From: JANYHH01 sp965249745
GTDB taxonomy: Bacteria; Deinococcota; Deinococci; Deinococcales; JAAFIG01
Direction of reading: 5' to 3'
DNA: 64,000 nucleotides
Assembly: GCA_965249745.1 (NCBI GenBank)
Contig: OZ252252.1
Span: 4,526,001 to 4,590,000 of the forward strand
Part shown: piece after piece, positions 17,056 through 24,894 of the stretch
Position numbering within the stretch: position 1 is the first letter of the stretch
How the letters are laid out: every line of letters starts with the position of its first letter
Translations under genes and position numbers: made by a program
The notes under the pieces: model-generated
The model's database searches: none
The model's input: the letters and a program-made list of their open reading frames with translations, nothing else
What the model was told of the DNA's origin: nothing

Positions 17056-17277
17056 TTACGAACCTTTCCCCTCGAGGTGAACCAGCACGGCATTCTTGAC
17101 GCCCTCACCGAAGACCGCGATCCCCGCGTTGAAAACCACGAGCGCCAGCGTACCGTACCAGAACCATGGCTCACCAGCAGATTTGGCTCTGGCCGCGTCC
17201 GTCACGAGCGTCAACCCGAACCCGATCAGGGTCAATCCGAGCGGCGAGAACAGCAACCATTTGACTCGAGGGGTCAT
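17056..17277 (-). CDS. Small membrane protein with two helices
   Basis: 73 residues with two hydrophobic segments (about 7-27 and 40-58) and a charged C terminus. No family is recognised. TAGCGT stands six bases before the ATG, consistent with a leaderless start. It could be a real gene of the DUF-type small membrane proteins. The stretch 16848-17055 after it holds nothing I can call. Confidence 0.55.
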   Translation of the reverse strand: MTPRVKWLLFSPLGLTLIGFGLTLVTDAARAKSAGEPWFWYGTLALVVFNAGIAVFGEGVKNAVLVHLEGKGS

Positions 17278-17403
17278 GGGATAACGCTAGCGCCTTTTTG
17301 GTGAAGCGGGGCAACAGGACTGATAACGGTGTGATTCGGTGACCTATATTCGCATCACAAAAACGTTTTATACACTTCAAAAGCTAAGCTGACTAGGCCG
17401 CCA

Positions 17404-17916
17404 TCAATCGCCGCTCGTTTCGTCCAAGATCAGCTCCAGGAACAGCAGGTCCAACCAACGGCCAAATTTCCAGCCAACCTCGCGGAAATGAGCGACTTGG
17501 CGAAAGCCGAACCGTTCGTGCAAACGCAGACTCGAGGCATTGCTGGCATCTACCCCAGCGATGAAGGCATGTTTGCCAGCGGCCCTGGCGTGGGTCAGGA
17601 GCGGCGGAATAAGCCGCGCACCGATGCCGCGCCCCCGTAAGTCGGAACGCACGTAGACACTGCCCTCGACCGTGTGGCGATAGGCGGGCCACGCCCGAAA
17701 CGCGCCGTACGACGAAAACCCTAGCACTCCAGATTCGTCTACCGCCACGAACACCGGATACCCTTGCGCGTGCCGTTCCGCGTACCAGTCGAGTCGCGCC
17801 GCCAAGGTTTGAGGTTCCTCGCTGTACACGGCGGTCGTGTTGAGAATCACCTCGTTGTAAATCTCCACCATTCCCGGCAAATCGTCCTCGGTGGCCTCAC
17901 GGATTATCATAGACAT
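17404..17916 (-). CDS. GNAT acetyltransferase of the phosphinothricin/methionine sulfoximine type
   Basis: Probably N-acetylates amino-acid analogues such as phosphinothricin or methionine sulfoximine. The family pattern is complete: I-Y-N-E-V-I-L-N-T-T-A-V-Y near the N terminus, the acetyl-CoA loop R-G-R-G-I-G, N-A-S-S-L-R-L-H-E-R-F-G-F, and the closing G-W-K-F-G-R-W-L-D. 170 residues. A good Shine-Dalgarno (AGGAGAGG) lies before the ATG, with TATAGT further upstream. The true substrate is not known. Confidence 0.85.
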   Translation of the reverse strand: MSMIIREATEDDLPGMVEIYNEVILNTTAVYSEEPQTLAARLDWYAERHAQGYPVFVAVDESGVLGFSSYGAFRAWPAYRHTVEGSVYVRSDLRGRGIGARLIPPLLTHARAAGKHAFIAGVDASNASSLRLHERFGFRQVAHFREVGWKFGRWLDLLFLELILDETSGD

Positions 17917-17925
17917 GACCCTCTC

Positions 17926-18474
17926 CTAAACTATAGAACCCGTGTCCCGCTCGAGCATCGCGGCGTTGAAGGCTGCGCTCCCGCCCTTGGGGATGCTGAG
18001 CGACTCCCAACGATCACCGCGTCGCATTCGGGCGATCAGCACAATCTGTCCGACATGGTACGGGTAATGCGACAGTTGCCGTTGAATTGCCTCTACAACT
18101 GTGATCGCTTCGCCGCGAATCCGAATCTGGCGCAGCAAGTCACGGTCACTCAGACCCTCGAGCGCCGTGAACAGCGCCTTCCAGCCGGATTCCCAGCGCA
18201 TCAGAATTTGCGCTCGAGTTTCCAGGGCATCCTCAAATTCGCGGTCACGGTTTCGCGTCTGGCTCTCGCCGTCCGCGTCGAGCAGCCTGTCCCAGCGGCT
18301 GTGCATGTTCCCCGCGAGGTGCTGCACGATGGTGGCGACACTGTTCAGACCGGGCGCTGGCTCCAGGTGAAGTTCATCGTCGTGGAGCTGCGCCATCGCA
18401 CCCTCGCCGAGTCTCTTGTAGTAGTTGAAAAACTTTTCTGTGCTGCGCCGAAATTCACCCGCAAGGTCTGGCAT
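17926..18474 (-). CDS. DinB-like / DUF1572 family protein
   Basis: Four-helix bundle family with a three-His metal site. The histidines are visible in T-I-V-Q-H-L-A-G-N and in L-S-H-Y-P-Y-H-V-G-Q. Some relatives are bacillithiol or mycothiol S-transferases, which would suit a bshA-bearing genome, but that is inference. The frame reaches 18519. I chose the ATG at 18474 because TATGCT stands exactly six bases upstream and family members start near this point. The gene is divergent from the phosphotransferase at 18537. Confidence 0.82.
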   Translation of the reverse strand: MPDLAGEFRRSTEKFFNYYKRLGEGAMAQLHDDELHLEPAPGLNSVATIVQHLAGNMHSRWDRLLDADGESQTRNRDREFEDALETRAQILMRWESGWKALFTALEGLSDRDLLRQIRIRGEAITVVEAIQRQLSHYPYHVGQIVLIARMRRGDRWESLSIPKGGSAAFNAAMLERDTGSIV

Positions 18475-18480
18475 AGTAGA

Positions 18481-18486
18481 AGCATA
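18481..18486 (-). promoter_or_regulatory. -10 box, leaderless start of the DinB-like gene
   Basis: TATGCT, six bases before the ATG at 18474. Confidence 0.6.
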
Positions 18487-18523
18487 ATCAGCCATGAGCG
18501 GGGACGCTCGCACGAACATTTGC

Positions 18524-18529
18524 TAGGCT
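18524..18529 (+). promoter_or_regulatory. -10 box, leaderless start of the phosphotransferase gene
   Basis: TAGGCT, seven bases before the GTG at 18537. Confidence 0.55.
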
Positions 18530-18536
18530 GCGCCGC

Positions 18537-19439
18537 GTGGCTACCGTTCACGCGCCCCCCGCTGAAATCACAGACTTGTTGGCGCGGCTCAACCTCGAGC
18601 CTGAGGCACAGTCCATCGGCGTACAGTCTATCGGCGCTGGCGCGACGGCGGCGGTCTGGCGCGTGCGGTCGCGTGACGCGGTGCTGGCGTTGCGGGTCGG
18701 GAAGCTTCAAGAGTCAGCGCGAATGCGGGCCGATGGGGCGATCCGACGCGGGTTGCTTAGCTCGGGCGCGAGGGTCGCCAGGCCACTCGAGGTGGGCGTT
18801 TGGAACGGCGTAGAGTTTGCGCTGGACGAGTTGATCGTCGGAACCCATCCGAGCCTAGAGGAATTTTCGAGAGGTTTGTGTCTAGAAATCGGGGAGACGC
18901 TGGAGCAGTTGCACGCACTTCCCTGCTCAAAATACGGCCTGCTCGAGAACCGCGACGACGCGCTCGTCGGAATCACCGACACGCCTCGAGATGGATTGCT
19001 GTCACGGCTGAGTAACCCGTTTCCGCTGTCCCCGCTCGAGGAGAACTCGGTCACCTGGGAAGCCCCGGAGCTGATTCCGTCCCTGTACGCCCTCGAGTCA
19101 GAACTGAGATCGGTTGTCAGGTCCGAGCCGTTCGCGGTCAATCACACTGACTTGCATGGCGGGCAGATGCTGGTGCGAGACGGGAGGCTGGCGGCGCTGC
19201 TGGACTTTGGGGACGCCACCATCGGTCCTCAAATCTGGGATATTGCCAGCTTCGGATACTTTCACGGTTGGCAACGAACCGGGTGGCTGCTCGAGGGATA
19301 CGGGGCCGATCTTCTGGGGGCGGCGCAGCGTTTCTGTGTCGTGCTCTGCCTGCATCACCTGAACCGTGCAATCACGAAACCGGAGCGTAGAGAGAAAGCG
19401 CTCGAGCGGTTGCGGGACACACTCGAGCGGCTCCGTTGA
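18537..19439 (+). CDS. Aminoglycoside phosphotransferase (APH) family protein
   Basis: ATP-dependent small-molecule kinase fold. The nucleotide part has G-A-G-A-T-A-A-V-W-R-V followed by L-A-L-R-V-G-K. The catalytic loop is N-H-T-D-L-H-G-G-Q-M-L-V and the metal loop L-L-D-F-G-D-A. 300 residues. Members phosphorylate antibiotics, sugars, choline or other metabolites. No close antibiotic-resistance match is evident and there is no mobile context, so a housekeeping role is more likely. Confidence 0.82.
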   Translation: MATVHAPPAEITDLLARLNLEPEAQSIGVQSIGAGATAAVWRVRSRDAVLALRVGKLQESARMRADGAIRRGLLSSGARVARPLEVGVWNGVEFALDELIVGTHPSLEEFSRGLCLEIGETLEQLHALPCSKYGLLENRDDALVGITDTPRDGLLSRLSNPFPLSPLEENSVTWEAPELIPSLYALESELRSVVRSEPFAVNHTDLHGGQMLVRDGRLAALLDFGDATIGPQIWDIASFGYFHGWQRTGWLLEGYGADLLGAAQRFCVVLCLHHLNRAITKPERREKALERLRDTLERLR

Positions 19440-19541
19440 GGCTTCAGGGGTGCGTCAAGGGATCAATGGCAGGGCATCCAAGATCATTGATACCGACTTT
19501 CAGTTATATACACTGCAAGCTGTAAATCTCGAGGCTCGAGC

Positions 19542-19691
19542 GTGGTCCTCCCCCACTTCGCAGGGGAGGTGGCAGCAAAGCTGACAGAGGGGTCGTGCAG
19601 CGCGAGTACGGCCCCTCGCCGGTACACGGCGACCCCCTCTTGCCCTGACAGCAGCACCTCACGGGCTTGGGCCCTACTTCGCTGGGGGTGA
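19542..19691. repeat. MITE-like element with imperfect terminal inverted repeats
   Basis: In the 500-base gap between the phosphotransferase and greA. The left end reads CTCCCCCACTTCGC... and contains TGACAGAGGGGTCG (19583-19595). The right end, read from the other strand, begins CACCCCCAGCGAAG and contains TGTCAGGGCAAGAGGGGGTCG. A clean inner pair is AGAGGGGTCG (19586) with CGACCCCCTCT (19630). No ORF lies inside. The rest of 19440-19942 shows CTCGAG copies and the greA terminator only. Confidence 0.6.
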
Positions 19692-19893
19692 CTCGAGAAG
19701 TGGTTTTTTCGCTTAGTAGACGATGTAATCGATTGAGTCTAAGTGTATAGGCGTGCCTCGTCCGGCCGGAATACGCGAACGGCTCGAGCCTGGGTTGTTA
19801 CAACCAACTCGAGAATGGGTCACGACGGGAAGCGTGGCTCGAGCGTTCGAGGAACCAGCGTCGTTCGGCGTGCGCCCTCTACCTACGCCAAAC

Positions 19894-19925
19894 AAAAAAA
19901 GCTCGAGACAGTATCTGTCTCGAGC
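19894..19925 (-). terminator. Rho-independent terminator of greA
   Basis: Perfect 11-bp stem GCTCGAGACAG / CTGTCTCGAGC with loop TAT, followed on the minus strand by TTTTTTTG. It lies 17 bases past the greA stop. The stem contains CTCGAG twice. Confidence 0.92.
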
Positions 19926-19942
19926 TTTTACAACTTGAAAAT

Positions 19943-20398
19943 TTACTCGAAGCGAATCTGCGTGATCTTGAAGCTGCGACCGTTGACGGTCGCCTTGTCT
20001 CCGACCTTCTTGCCCATCAGCACCGTCCCGATTGGGCTTTGATCGCTGATCCGCCCGGCGGCCAGATCAACCTCGTGGGTGGAGACAATCGTGAATTCAG
20101 AGTGGCGACCCAGGGGCGTGTCAATCTTCACGGTCGCACCGATGTTGACTTGCTCCAACTCGTTCTCTTCGACGATGTCCGCCCGTGACAGCAGGGTTTC
20201 CAGCTCGAAGATGCGGCTTTCCAACGCGCCCATTTTTTGACGGGCGTCGTCGTAGCCGCTATTTTCACTGATGTCCCCTTCAGACATGACATCAGACATG
20301 AACTGGCTGATCTCGTCACGGCCCGTCGTGGACAGGTACTCGAGTTCGTCTTTGAGCTTCTGGAAGCCCTTCGGGGTCAGTTTGACTTTATCGCTCAT
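19943..20398 (-). CDS. greA: Transcription elongation factor GreA
   Basis: Stimulates RNA cleavage by backtracked RNA polymerase. The N-terminal coiled coil carries the acidic tip G-D-I-S-E-N-S-G-Y, so the catalytic Asp and Glu of true GreA are kept, unlike the Gfh inhibitors. The C-terminal FKBP-like domain has S-P-I-G-T-V-L-M-G-K-K-V-G-D. 151 residues. A TATACT box lies about 30 bases before the ATG, so this mRNA has a leader, unlike its divergent neighbour pyrE. Confidence 0.95.
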   Translation of the reverse strand: MSDKVKLTPKGFQKLKDELEYLSTTGRDEISQFMSDVMSEGDISENSGYDDARQKMGALESRIFELETLLSRADIVEENELEQVNIGATVKIDTPLGRHSEFTIVSTHEVDLAAGRISDQSPIGTVLMGKKVGDKATVNGRSFKITQIRFE

Positions 20399-20428
20399 AA
20401 TTGGGTTGAGGGTTTCCCTCGAGCGCAG

Positions 20429-20434
20429 AGTATA
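20429..20434 (-). promoter_or_regulatory. -10 box of greA
   Basis: TATACT on the minus strand, 30 bases before the greA ATG. It sits only 16 bases from the pyrE -10 on the other strand, so the two promoters overlap. Confidence 0.55.
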
Positions 20435-20450
20435 CCCTGTCGCGGCAGGC

Positions 20451-20456
20451 TAGAAT
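20451..20456 (+). promoter_or_regulatory. -10 box, leaderless start of pyrE
   Basis: TAGAAT, six bases before the ATG at 20463. Confidence 0.6.
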
Positions 20457-20462
20457 CCTGGG

Positions 20463-20984
20463 ATGTCCGATTTAGCGCAACTCGGGAAGGATTTGGTGGC
20501 CGCCGCGTACCTCGAGGGGGATTTCTTGTTGTCCTCGGGGCAGCGGAGCCGATACTACTTGGATAAGTACCGTTTTAGCACCGATCCAAAGCTGTTAAAG
20601 CCGATTGCCGAGGGTCTGGCGGATTTATTGCCAGAGGATTTAAATTGTCTGGCGGGCGTGGAACTCGGGGCGGTGCCGCTCGTCACGGCCGTCAGTCTGG
20701 TCACGGGCTTGCCGTTCGTGATCGTCCGCAAGGGCGCGAAGGACTACGGGACCGCCAAGCTGATCGAGGGCGTGCTGCCCAATGAGGCCCGATTGGCGCT
20801 GGTCGAGGATGTCTTGACCACGGCCGCCCAGGCGATCCGGGCGGCGCAGCTTTTAACCGAATTGGGTGCTAGCGTGGAGCGCATAATTTACGTTGTGGAC
20901 CGGGAGCAGGGCGCGTTGCAGAACATCAGCGCCGCCGGGTTCACGGGTGCGCCGCTGTTCACCAAGAGCAGCCTGGGAATCTGA
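20463..20984 (+). CDS. pyrE: Orotate phosphoribosyltransferase
   Basis: Joins orotate to PRPP to give OMP in pyrimidine synthesis. The type is shown by S-G-Q-R-S-R-Y-Y-L-D-K-Y near the N terminus (usual S-G-x-x-S-x-Y-Y), R-K-G-A-K-D-Y-G-T, and the PRPP loop L-V-E-D-V-L-T-T-A-A-Q. In the last motif a second Ala replaces the more common Gly. 173 residues. A secreted-protein gene follows after eight bases and is probably co-transcribed. Confidence 0.93.
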   Translation: MSDLAQLGKDLVAAAYLEGDFLLSSGQRSRYYLDKYRFSTDPKLLKPIAEGLADLLPEDLNCLAGVELGAVPLVTAVSLVTGLPFVIVRKGAKDYGTAKLIEGVLPNEARLALVEDVLTTAAQAIRAAQLLTELGASVERIIYVVDREQGALQNISAAGFTGAPLFTKSSLGI

Positions 20985-20992
20985 GTTAGCCC

Positions 20993-21811
20993 ATGAAACG
21001 CCTGTTGCTGGCAGCACTAGTGGCGCTGATCTCAAGCCCGGAACGTGGTCCGCTCGAGCCAAAAGTGCAATTCCTGCACGGCTTTCGTGGCGGCGATCCG
21101 ATCCTGGTGTACTACGAAATAAAGGCTCCACTCGAGTTGAAATCGGTGCGGGTTCAGAACCTGCCGATTAAGCAATGGCGTCTCATCACCGCTTTTGAGA
21201 AGCGCAACCTCGAGATCGAGGTCGTGCCAGAGCCGGGCTTGAACGTGGAGTGGGATCGTCTCAGCGTCGTGGATGGGAAGAACGTGTCACGCACCCTGTA
21301 CGTCGCGCCGAGTCGCGCCACCTACGTGCCGGAGCGCACTCAGTACGAGATCAATTACGAGCGCATGGAGCAGCAACCGAGCGCCAAGCTGTACATGGGC
21401 TTACGAATCTTCAACGATTCGGCGCAACCCGTCACCGTTGAAAAGTTCGTGTACGCTCCCCGTCAGGTCTCCGCCAACCGCATCGTGATCGAGCCGGGCT
21501 ACGACACGGATTGGTTTAAAAAGCTAGATGCCTGGGCCAACAATCAGGCGGACACGCTCCCCCCCGGCTCGAGCTTGCGCGATTCGGAGAACTTGAAGCT
21601 GAAGATTCTGCCCTCGAAGGGATTTTCGGCGGCCGTCGTCAACAGGAGTTTCAACCCAGGATTCTCTTGCCTTGGGACGAAGCGGCTCCGTGACCCTGGT
21701 AAGCGCGTGGACAGCGCTTATCTGCAACCGCTGGTGCAGTATCGGGTTGGCAACGGCAAATCACAGTTTTACCCGCTCCCAGACGCGATCATCACCGACT
21801 TGTGCCCGTGA
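20993..21811 (+). CDS. Hypothetical exported protein
   Basis: A short hydrophobic start (M-K-R-L-L-L-A-A-L-V-A-L-I-S-S) looks like a signal peptide. The 250-residue mature part is rich in beta strands and may form one or two Ig-like domains (R-I-F-N-D-S-A-Q-P-V-T-V). Two cysteines near the C terminus (in S-C-L-G and D-L-C-P) could pair. I do not recognise a family. It lies eight bases after pyrE, probably for transcription only, since the roles look unrelated. Confidence 0.65.
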   Translation: MKRLLLAALVALISSPERGPLEPKVQFLHGFRGGDPILVYYEIKAPLELKSVRVQNLPIKQWRLITAFEKRNLEIEVVPEPGLNVEWDRLSVVDGKNVSRTLYVAPSRATYVPERTQYEINYERMEQQPSAKLYMGLRIFNDSAQPVTVEKFVYAPRQVSANRIVIEPGYDTDWFKKLDAWANNQADTLPPGSSLRDSENLKLKILPSKGFSAAVVNRSFNPGFSCLGTKRLRDPGKRVDSAYLQPLVQYRVGNGKSQFYPLPDAIITDLCP

Positions 21812-21846
21812 AGGCTCGAGCTAACCAGGCAGATCACAGGTCGGCG

Positions 21847-21852
21847 TACACT
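21847..21852 (+). promoter_or_regulatory. -10 box, leaderless start of the amidohydrolase gene
   Basis: TACACT, five bases before the ATG at 21858. Confidence 0.6.
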
Positions 21853-21857
21853 GCGCC

Positions 21858-22721
21858 ATGACCCTGCCTAGCACAATCCTGCCAGCGCTGATCCTAACGC
21901 CGCACAGCTCCGGGTTCGCTCCGATGGAAGTTCTGACTGAGATGCTGGGCGATCAGGTCTTCGATGCCGCCGCCCGTCAGACTCGGCTCGAGTGGCTTTT
22001 TGCTGAGGGCGACCCGTGGACGGATTTGCTGTTCGCGGAACCCGACGCGACCAGCGTTCACGCGCTGACGAGCCGCTTCGTGGTGGATGTCAACCGCGAG
22101 CGCGACGAGGGCGGCGACAACGGCGTGATCAAACTCACCGATTTCGAGGGTCGCCCGCTGTACCCGGACGCGTTCAGGCTGAGTGATCGCTCCAGAGCGA
22201 ATCGTTTGTCGCGGTACTGGGATGGGTTCAACCGCGACGTTGAGCGTGCCCTGGAAACCCGCGCTTTGGATGGAAATCCCGTGAAATTAATTGTGGACGG
22301 GCATTCGATGCAACCGCAAGGTCCCGCGATCGGACCCGACCGGGGACGCCCGCGCCCGGCGCTGACACTAATGACCGGCGGGGACGGCAACGGCGATCCG
22401 CCCGCCGGGAAGCATTCCAGCATTAGTCCGTCGCAGGCTCAAAGGGTGATTGGACTTCTAGAGAACCACTTTGGCGATACCATCAAAGCCTCAGATCGCG
22501 TGCCGCACGAAGTTGCGCTGAACAGCCCGTGGAGCGCCGACAACATCAGTCAGCGTTTCAGCCATCCCGACAGACCGAAGCCCGTGCCCGCCTTCGGACT
22601 GGAATTCAACCGCGCCCTGTACCTCGAACCTGCCAGGAGCGGGCGTCCGCTCGAGGCGGAGATCAACACCCTGAACCGAATCTTCCGGGCATTTCTGCGG
22701 GATGCGCTCGAGTTGTTCTGA
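21858..22721 (+). CDS. N-formylglutamate amidohydrolase family protein
   Basis: Zinc hydrolase that frees glutamate from N-formylglutamate (last step of one histidine degradation route) or acts on a related N-acyl amino acid. Family marks are T-P-H-S-S-G near the N terminus, S-R-F-V-V-D-V-N-R, L-I-V-D-G-H-S-M and the closing L-E-F-N-R-A-L-Y-L. 287 residues. No hut genes are nearby, so the role in histidine use is uncertain. Confidence 0.83.
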   Translation: MTLPSTILPALILTPHSSGFAPMEVLTEMLGDQVFDAAARQTRLEWLFAEGDPWTDLLFAEPDATSVHALTSRFVVDVNRERDEGGDNGVIKLTDFEGRPLYPDAFRLSDRSRANRLSRYWDGFNRDVERALETRALDGNPVKLIVDGHSMQPQGPAIGPDRGRPRPALTLMTGGDGNGDPPAGKHSSISPSQAQRVIGLLENHFGDTIKASDRVPHEVALNSPWSADNISQRFSHPDRPKPVPAFGLEFNRALYLEPARSGRPLEAEINTLNRIFRAFLRDALELF

Positions 22722-22739
22722 AGGCTTGAGATCGGTCAC

Positions 22740-22790
22740 CTCGAGCCAGGTTATATCTCGAGCCAGGTCATATCTGGAGTCAGGTCAAGC
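22740..22790. repeat. Three tandem degenerate 17-base repeats upstream of tsaE
   Basis: Units start at 22740, 22757 and 22774. The first two read CTCGAGCCAGGTyATAT and differ at one base; the third has drifted. The array ends seven bases before the tsaE -10 box. Confidence 0.8.
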
Positions 22791-22797
22791 GAGGCGT

Positions 22798-22803
22798 TAC
22801 ACT
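22798..22803 (+). promoter_or_regulatory. -10 box, leaderless start of tsaE
   Basis: TACACT, six bases before the GTG at 22810. It decides the start, since the frame is open from 22702. Confidence 0.65.
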
Positions 22804-22809
22804 CCGACG

Positions 22810-23250
22810 GTGCGGGTTCACGACTTTTCATCCCCTGAGGCGCTCAAAGATTTTGCGGGGCGTTTGGCGCACGAATTACCAGTTGGCGCGGTGCTGGTGC
22901 TGATTGGTGAGATGGGTGCGGGCAAAACGACCTTCACCAAGGGACTGGCGCGGGGTTTGGGTTTCACCGGCGAGGTCACCAGCCCGACCTACACCTACAT
23001 TCATCAGCTTCCGACGCCGCAGGGCGAGCTGATTCACATTGACGCCTACCGATTGACGGACCCCCGGAAGCTCTGGAGCATGGGCTTAGAAGAGTTGCTC
23101 GAGACGGCCCGCTTGACGGTCATTGAATGGGGCGAGGGCTTGATTCCAGACCTGGACGCTCCGCTGGTGATTCGCTTCGCCATCCTTGGAAATGCGCGTC
23201 AGCTCACGCTGGAAACACCCTCCGGGACGGCAATCTCTCCCAACGTTTGA
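22810..23250 (+). CDS. tsaE: tRNA threonylcarbamoyladenosine synthesis ATPase TsaE
   Basis: Small P-loop ATPase that acts with TsaB and TsaD to make t6A37 in ANN-decoding tRNAs. Seen: Walker A G-E-M-G-A-G-K-T-T-F, S-P-T-Y-T-Y, I-H-I-D-A-Y-R (Walker B region) and V-I-E-W-G-E. From the GTG at 22810 it has 146 residues, the usual size. The upstream extension to 22702 would overlap the preceding gene and has no homology to the family. Confidence 0.93.
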   Translation: MRVHDFSSPEALKDFAGRLAHELPVGAVLVLIGEMGAGKTTFTKGLARGLGFTGEVTSPTYTYIHQLPTPQGELIHIDAYRLTDPRKLWSMGLEELLETARLTVIEWGEGLIPDLDAPLVIRFAILGNARQLTLETPSGTAISPNV

Positions 23251-23276
23251 CCCTGGCGCGGGTTCAGTTTTGAACC

Positions 23277-23282
23277 TACACT
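23277..23282 (+). promoter_or_regulatory. -10 box, leaderless start of the response regulator
   Basis: TACACT, six bases before the ATG at 23289. Confidence 0.62.
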
Positions 23283-23288
23283 AAGTCC

Positions 23289-23942
23289 ATGATTCGCGTC
23301 TTGCTCGCCGATGACCACGCGCTGTTTCGCCAGGGTTTGAAGAGCCTGCTGGAGTCCGAACCCGACATTCGCGTGATCGGTGAGGCGCAAAACGGGCGCG
23401 AGGCGGTGCGCTACGCGGCTGACACCAAACCTGATGCGATCATCATGGACATTCAGATGCCGGAGCTGGACGGCGTCAAAGCCACCCAGAGCATCCTGGA
23501 GATCAACCCGGACGCCAACGTCATTATCCTGACGATGTATCGCCAGGACAGTTACGTCTTCGAGGCGGTCAAAGCGGGAGCCAGGGGGTACTTGCTGAAA
23601 GACGTGGACGCGGCCGAGCTGATAGACGCGATTCGCCGCGTGACCGACGGCGATACACTCTTGGACCCAGAGATGGCGCAGAACGTCCTGGAAGATTTCC
23701 GCGTCAAAAAGGAATCCCTACCGGACGAGAAACGCGGCGATCTGACGGAACGCGAGGCGGCGATTCTGCGCCTGCTAGCGCAAGGCTCGAGCAATCAGGA
23801 GATCGCGTTGAAGCTCAACATCAGTGAAAAAACTGTACGCAACCGCCTGTCGGAAATCTTCGCCAAGTTGCAGCTCAACAATCGCACGCAGGCGGCACTG
23901 TACGCGATCCGCGAGGGCCTAGCGAGTCTGGACGATAGCTAG
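23289..23942 (+). CDS. NarL/FixJ-type response regulator
   Basis: Receiver domain (1-120) with the acidic pair in L-L-A-D-D-H, phospho-acceptor Asp54 in M-D-I-Q-M-P-E-L-D-G, Thr in I-L-T-M-Y and Lys in L-L-K-D-V. A LuxR-type helix-turn-helix follows at about 150-210 (L-T-E-R-E, I-S-E-K-T-V-R-N-R-L-S-E-I). Binds DNA when phosphorylated. No sensor kinase gene is adjacent, so it is an orphan here. Confidence 0.9.
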   Translation: MIRVLLADDHALFRQGLKSLLESEPDIRVIGEAQNGREAVRYAADTKPDAIIMDIQMPELDGVKATQSILEINPDANVIILTMYRQDSYVFEAVKAGARGYLLKDVDAAELIDAIRRVTDGDTLLDPEMAQNVLEDFRVKKESLPDEKRGDLTEREAAILRLLAQGSSNQEIALKLNISEKTVRNRLSEIFAKLQLNNRTQAALYAIREGLASLDDS

Positions 23943-24038
23943 GTCCAGAGAAACCTCTTTCACCTTGAGCCAGGACTCGAGGTGTGTAATTTTCAGGTCA
24001 TAGCGGTGCTGCGCCTAATCCTCGCTCGTTCTAAAGTA

Positions 24039-24761
24039 TTACTTCACCTGCTCAGCCTCGAGCAGTTCTACCAAAGCCTGCAAACCTGGCACGTTCACGT
24101 GGTACGCGCCGCGTGTTCCCTGAACCAAACCCATGCTGCGCCACGCGCTAAGGGCTTGCGTCGCCCGCACCCGCGTGGTCCCAGCCAACGAGGCGAACTC
24201 GTCCTGGTGAAACTCCAAGCGCAGTTCGGTAATGCCCTCCGCAAGTTCCTGACCGAAGCGTTGAGTGAGTCCGAGCAGGGTGTAGGCTAACCGCGCCTGC
24301 ACTGGGAGTTGCAACCGCTCGAGGTTTTCTTCCAAAGTTTGCACACGCTTGGATTGCACCCGTGACATCTCCAAAGCCAGGCTGGGAATCTCACGGGCGA
24401 TGATGTGAAACTGCTCGTGCGGTACCATCATGACTTGCGTGCCGTCCACGAGACTGACCGCTTCGGAGCGGTGATGCTTACCCTCGCCGCAAAAGGCCAG
24501 CACTCGCTCACCGGTCGTACCCCCTGGCACGGCGAGTTTGACGCGTCCGCGAAGCATTACGAAGAATCCGTCTGACACGTCACCTTGACGGAAGATTCGC
24601 TCCCCCTTGCGGTACTCGCGGGAAGGAGCGACAGTGACCAGTTGTGCAAGCACTTGCTGTGAACAGAATTCGTCGGAGCTGGGGTCTGGAACCCCCCAGA
24701 ACTCAGTGGATCGCTCGAGGTGAGCGTTGATTGAGGCGTGACGACTGTCAGATGCGATCAT
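24039..24761 (-). CDS. Crp/Fnr family transcription regulator
   Basis: Cyclic-nucleotide-binding-like domain at about 35-140 (Y-R-K-G-E-R-I-F-R-Q-G-D-V, F-F-V-M-L-R-G-R-V-K) and a C-terminal winged helix (L-A-G-T-T-R-V-R-A-T-Q-A-L as recognition helix). The effector loop does not match the cAMP consensus and there is no Fnr cysteine set, so the signal is unknown. The frame opens at 24842; I use the ATG at 24761. It is divergent from the flavodoxin-like gene, and the shared spacer has repeats that may be its operator. Confidence 0.82.
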   Translation of the reverse strand: MIASDSRHASINAHLERSTEFWGVPDPSSDEFCSQQVLAQLVTVAPSREYRKGERIFRQGDVSDGFFVMLRGRVKLAVPGGTTGERVLAFCGEGKHHRSEAVSLVDGTQVMMVPHEQFHIIAREIPSLALEMSRVQSKRVQTLEENLERLQLPVQARLAYTLLGLTQRFGQELAEGITELRLEFHQDEFASLAGTTRVRATQALSAWRSMGLVQGTRGAYHVNVPGLQALVELLEAEQVK

Positions 24762-24791
24762 GACCCATTGTCTTCTTTTTGCCGATCTTTC

Positions 24792-24836
24792 GTGTTCTCG
24801 TCGGAACACAGAGCAGATCGGAACACAGAGCAGATT
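24792..24836. promoter_or_regulatory. Operator-like repeats between the Crp/Fnr gene and the flavodoxin-like gene
   Basis: Two head-to-tail 17-base copies of GGAACACAGAGCAGAT(C/T) at 24803-24819 and 24820-24836. An inverted repeat GTGTTC-6-GAACAC at 24792-24809 overlaps the first copy. A regulator binding site is likely. Confidence 0.65.
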
Positions 24837-24894
24837 GGACAAACGGCATTCTCTCGCTTGCGTCCACCAACAACGAGGACGCGAAGGAGTTCAC

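Noticed and set aside
16820..17056. 78-residue minus-strand frame
   Set aside because: Overlaps the start of the P460 gene, with no signals; the product looks random.
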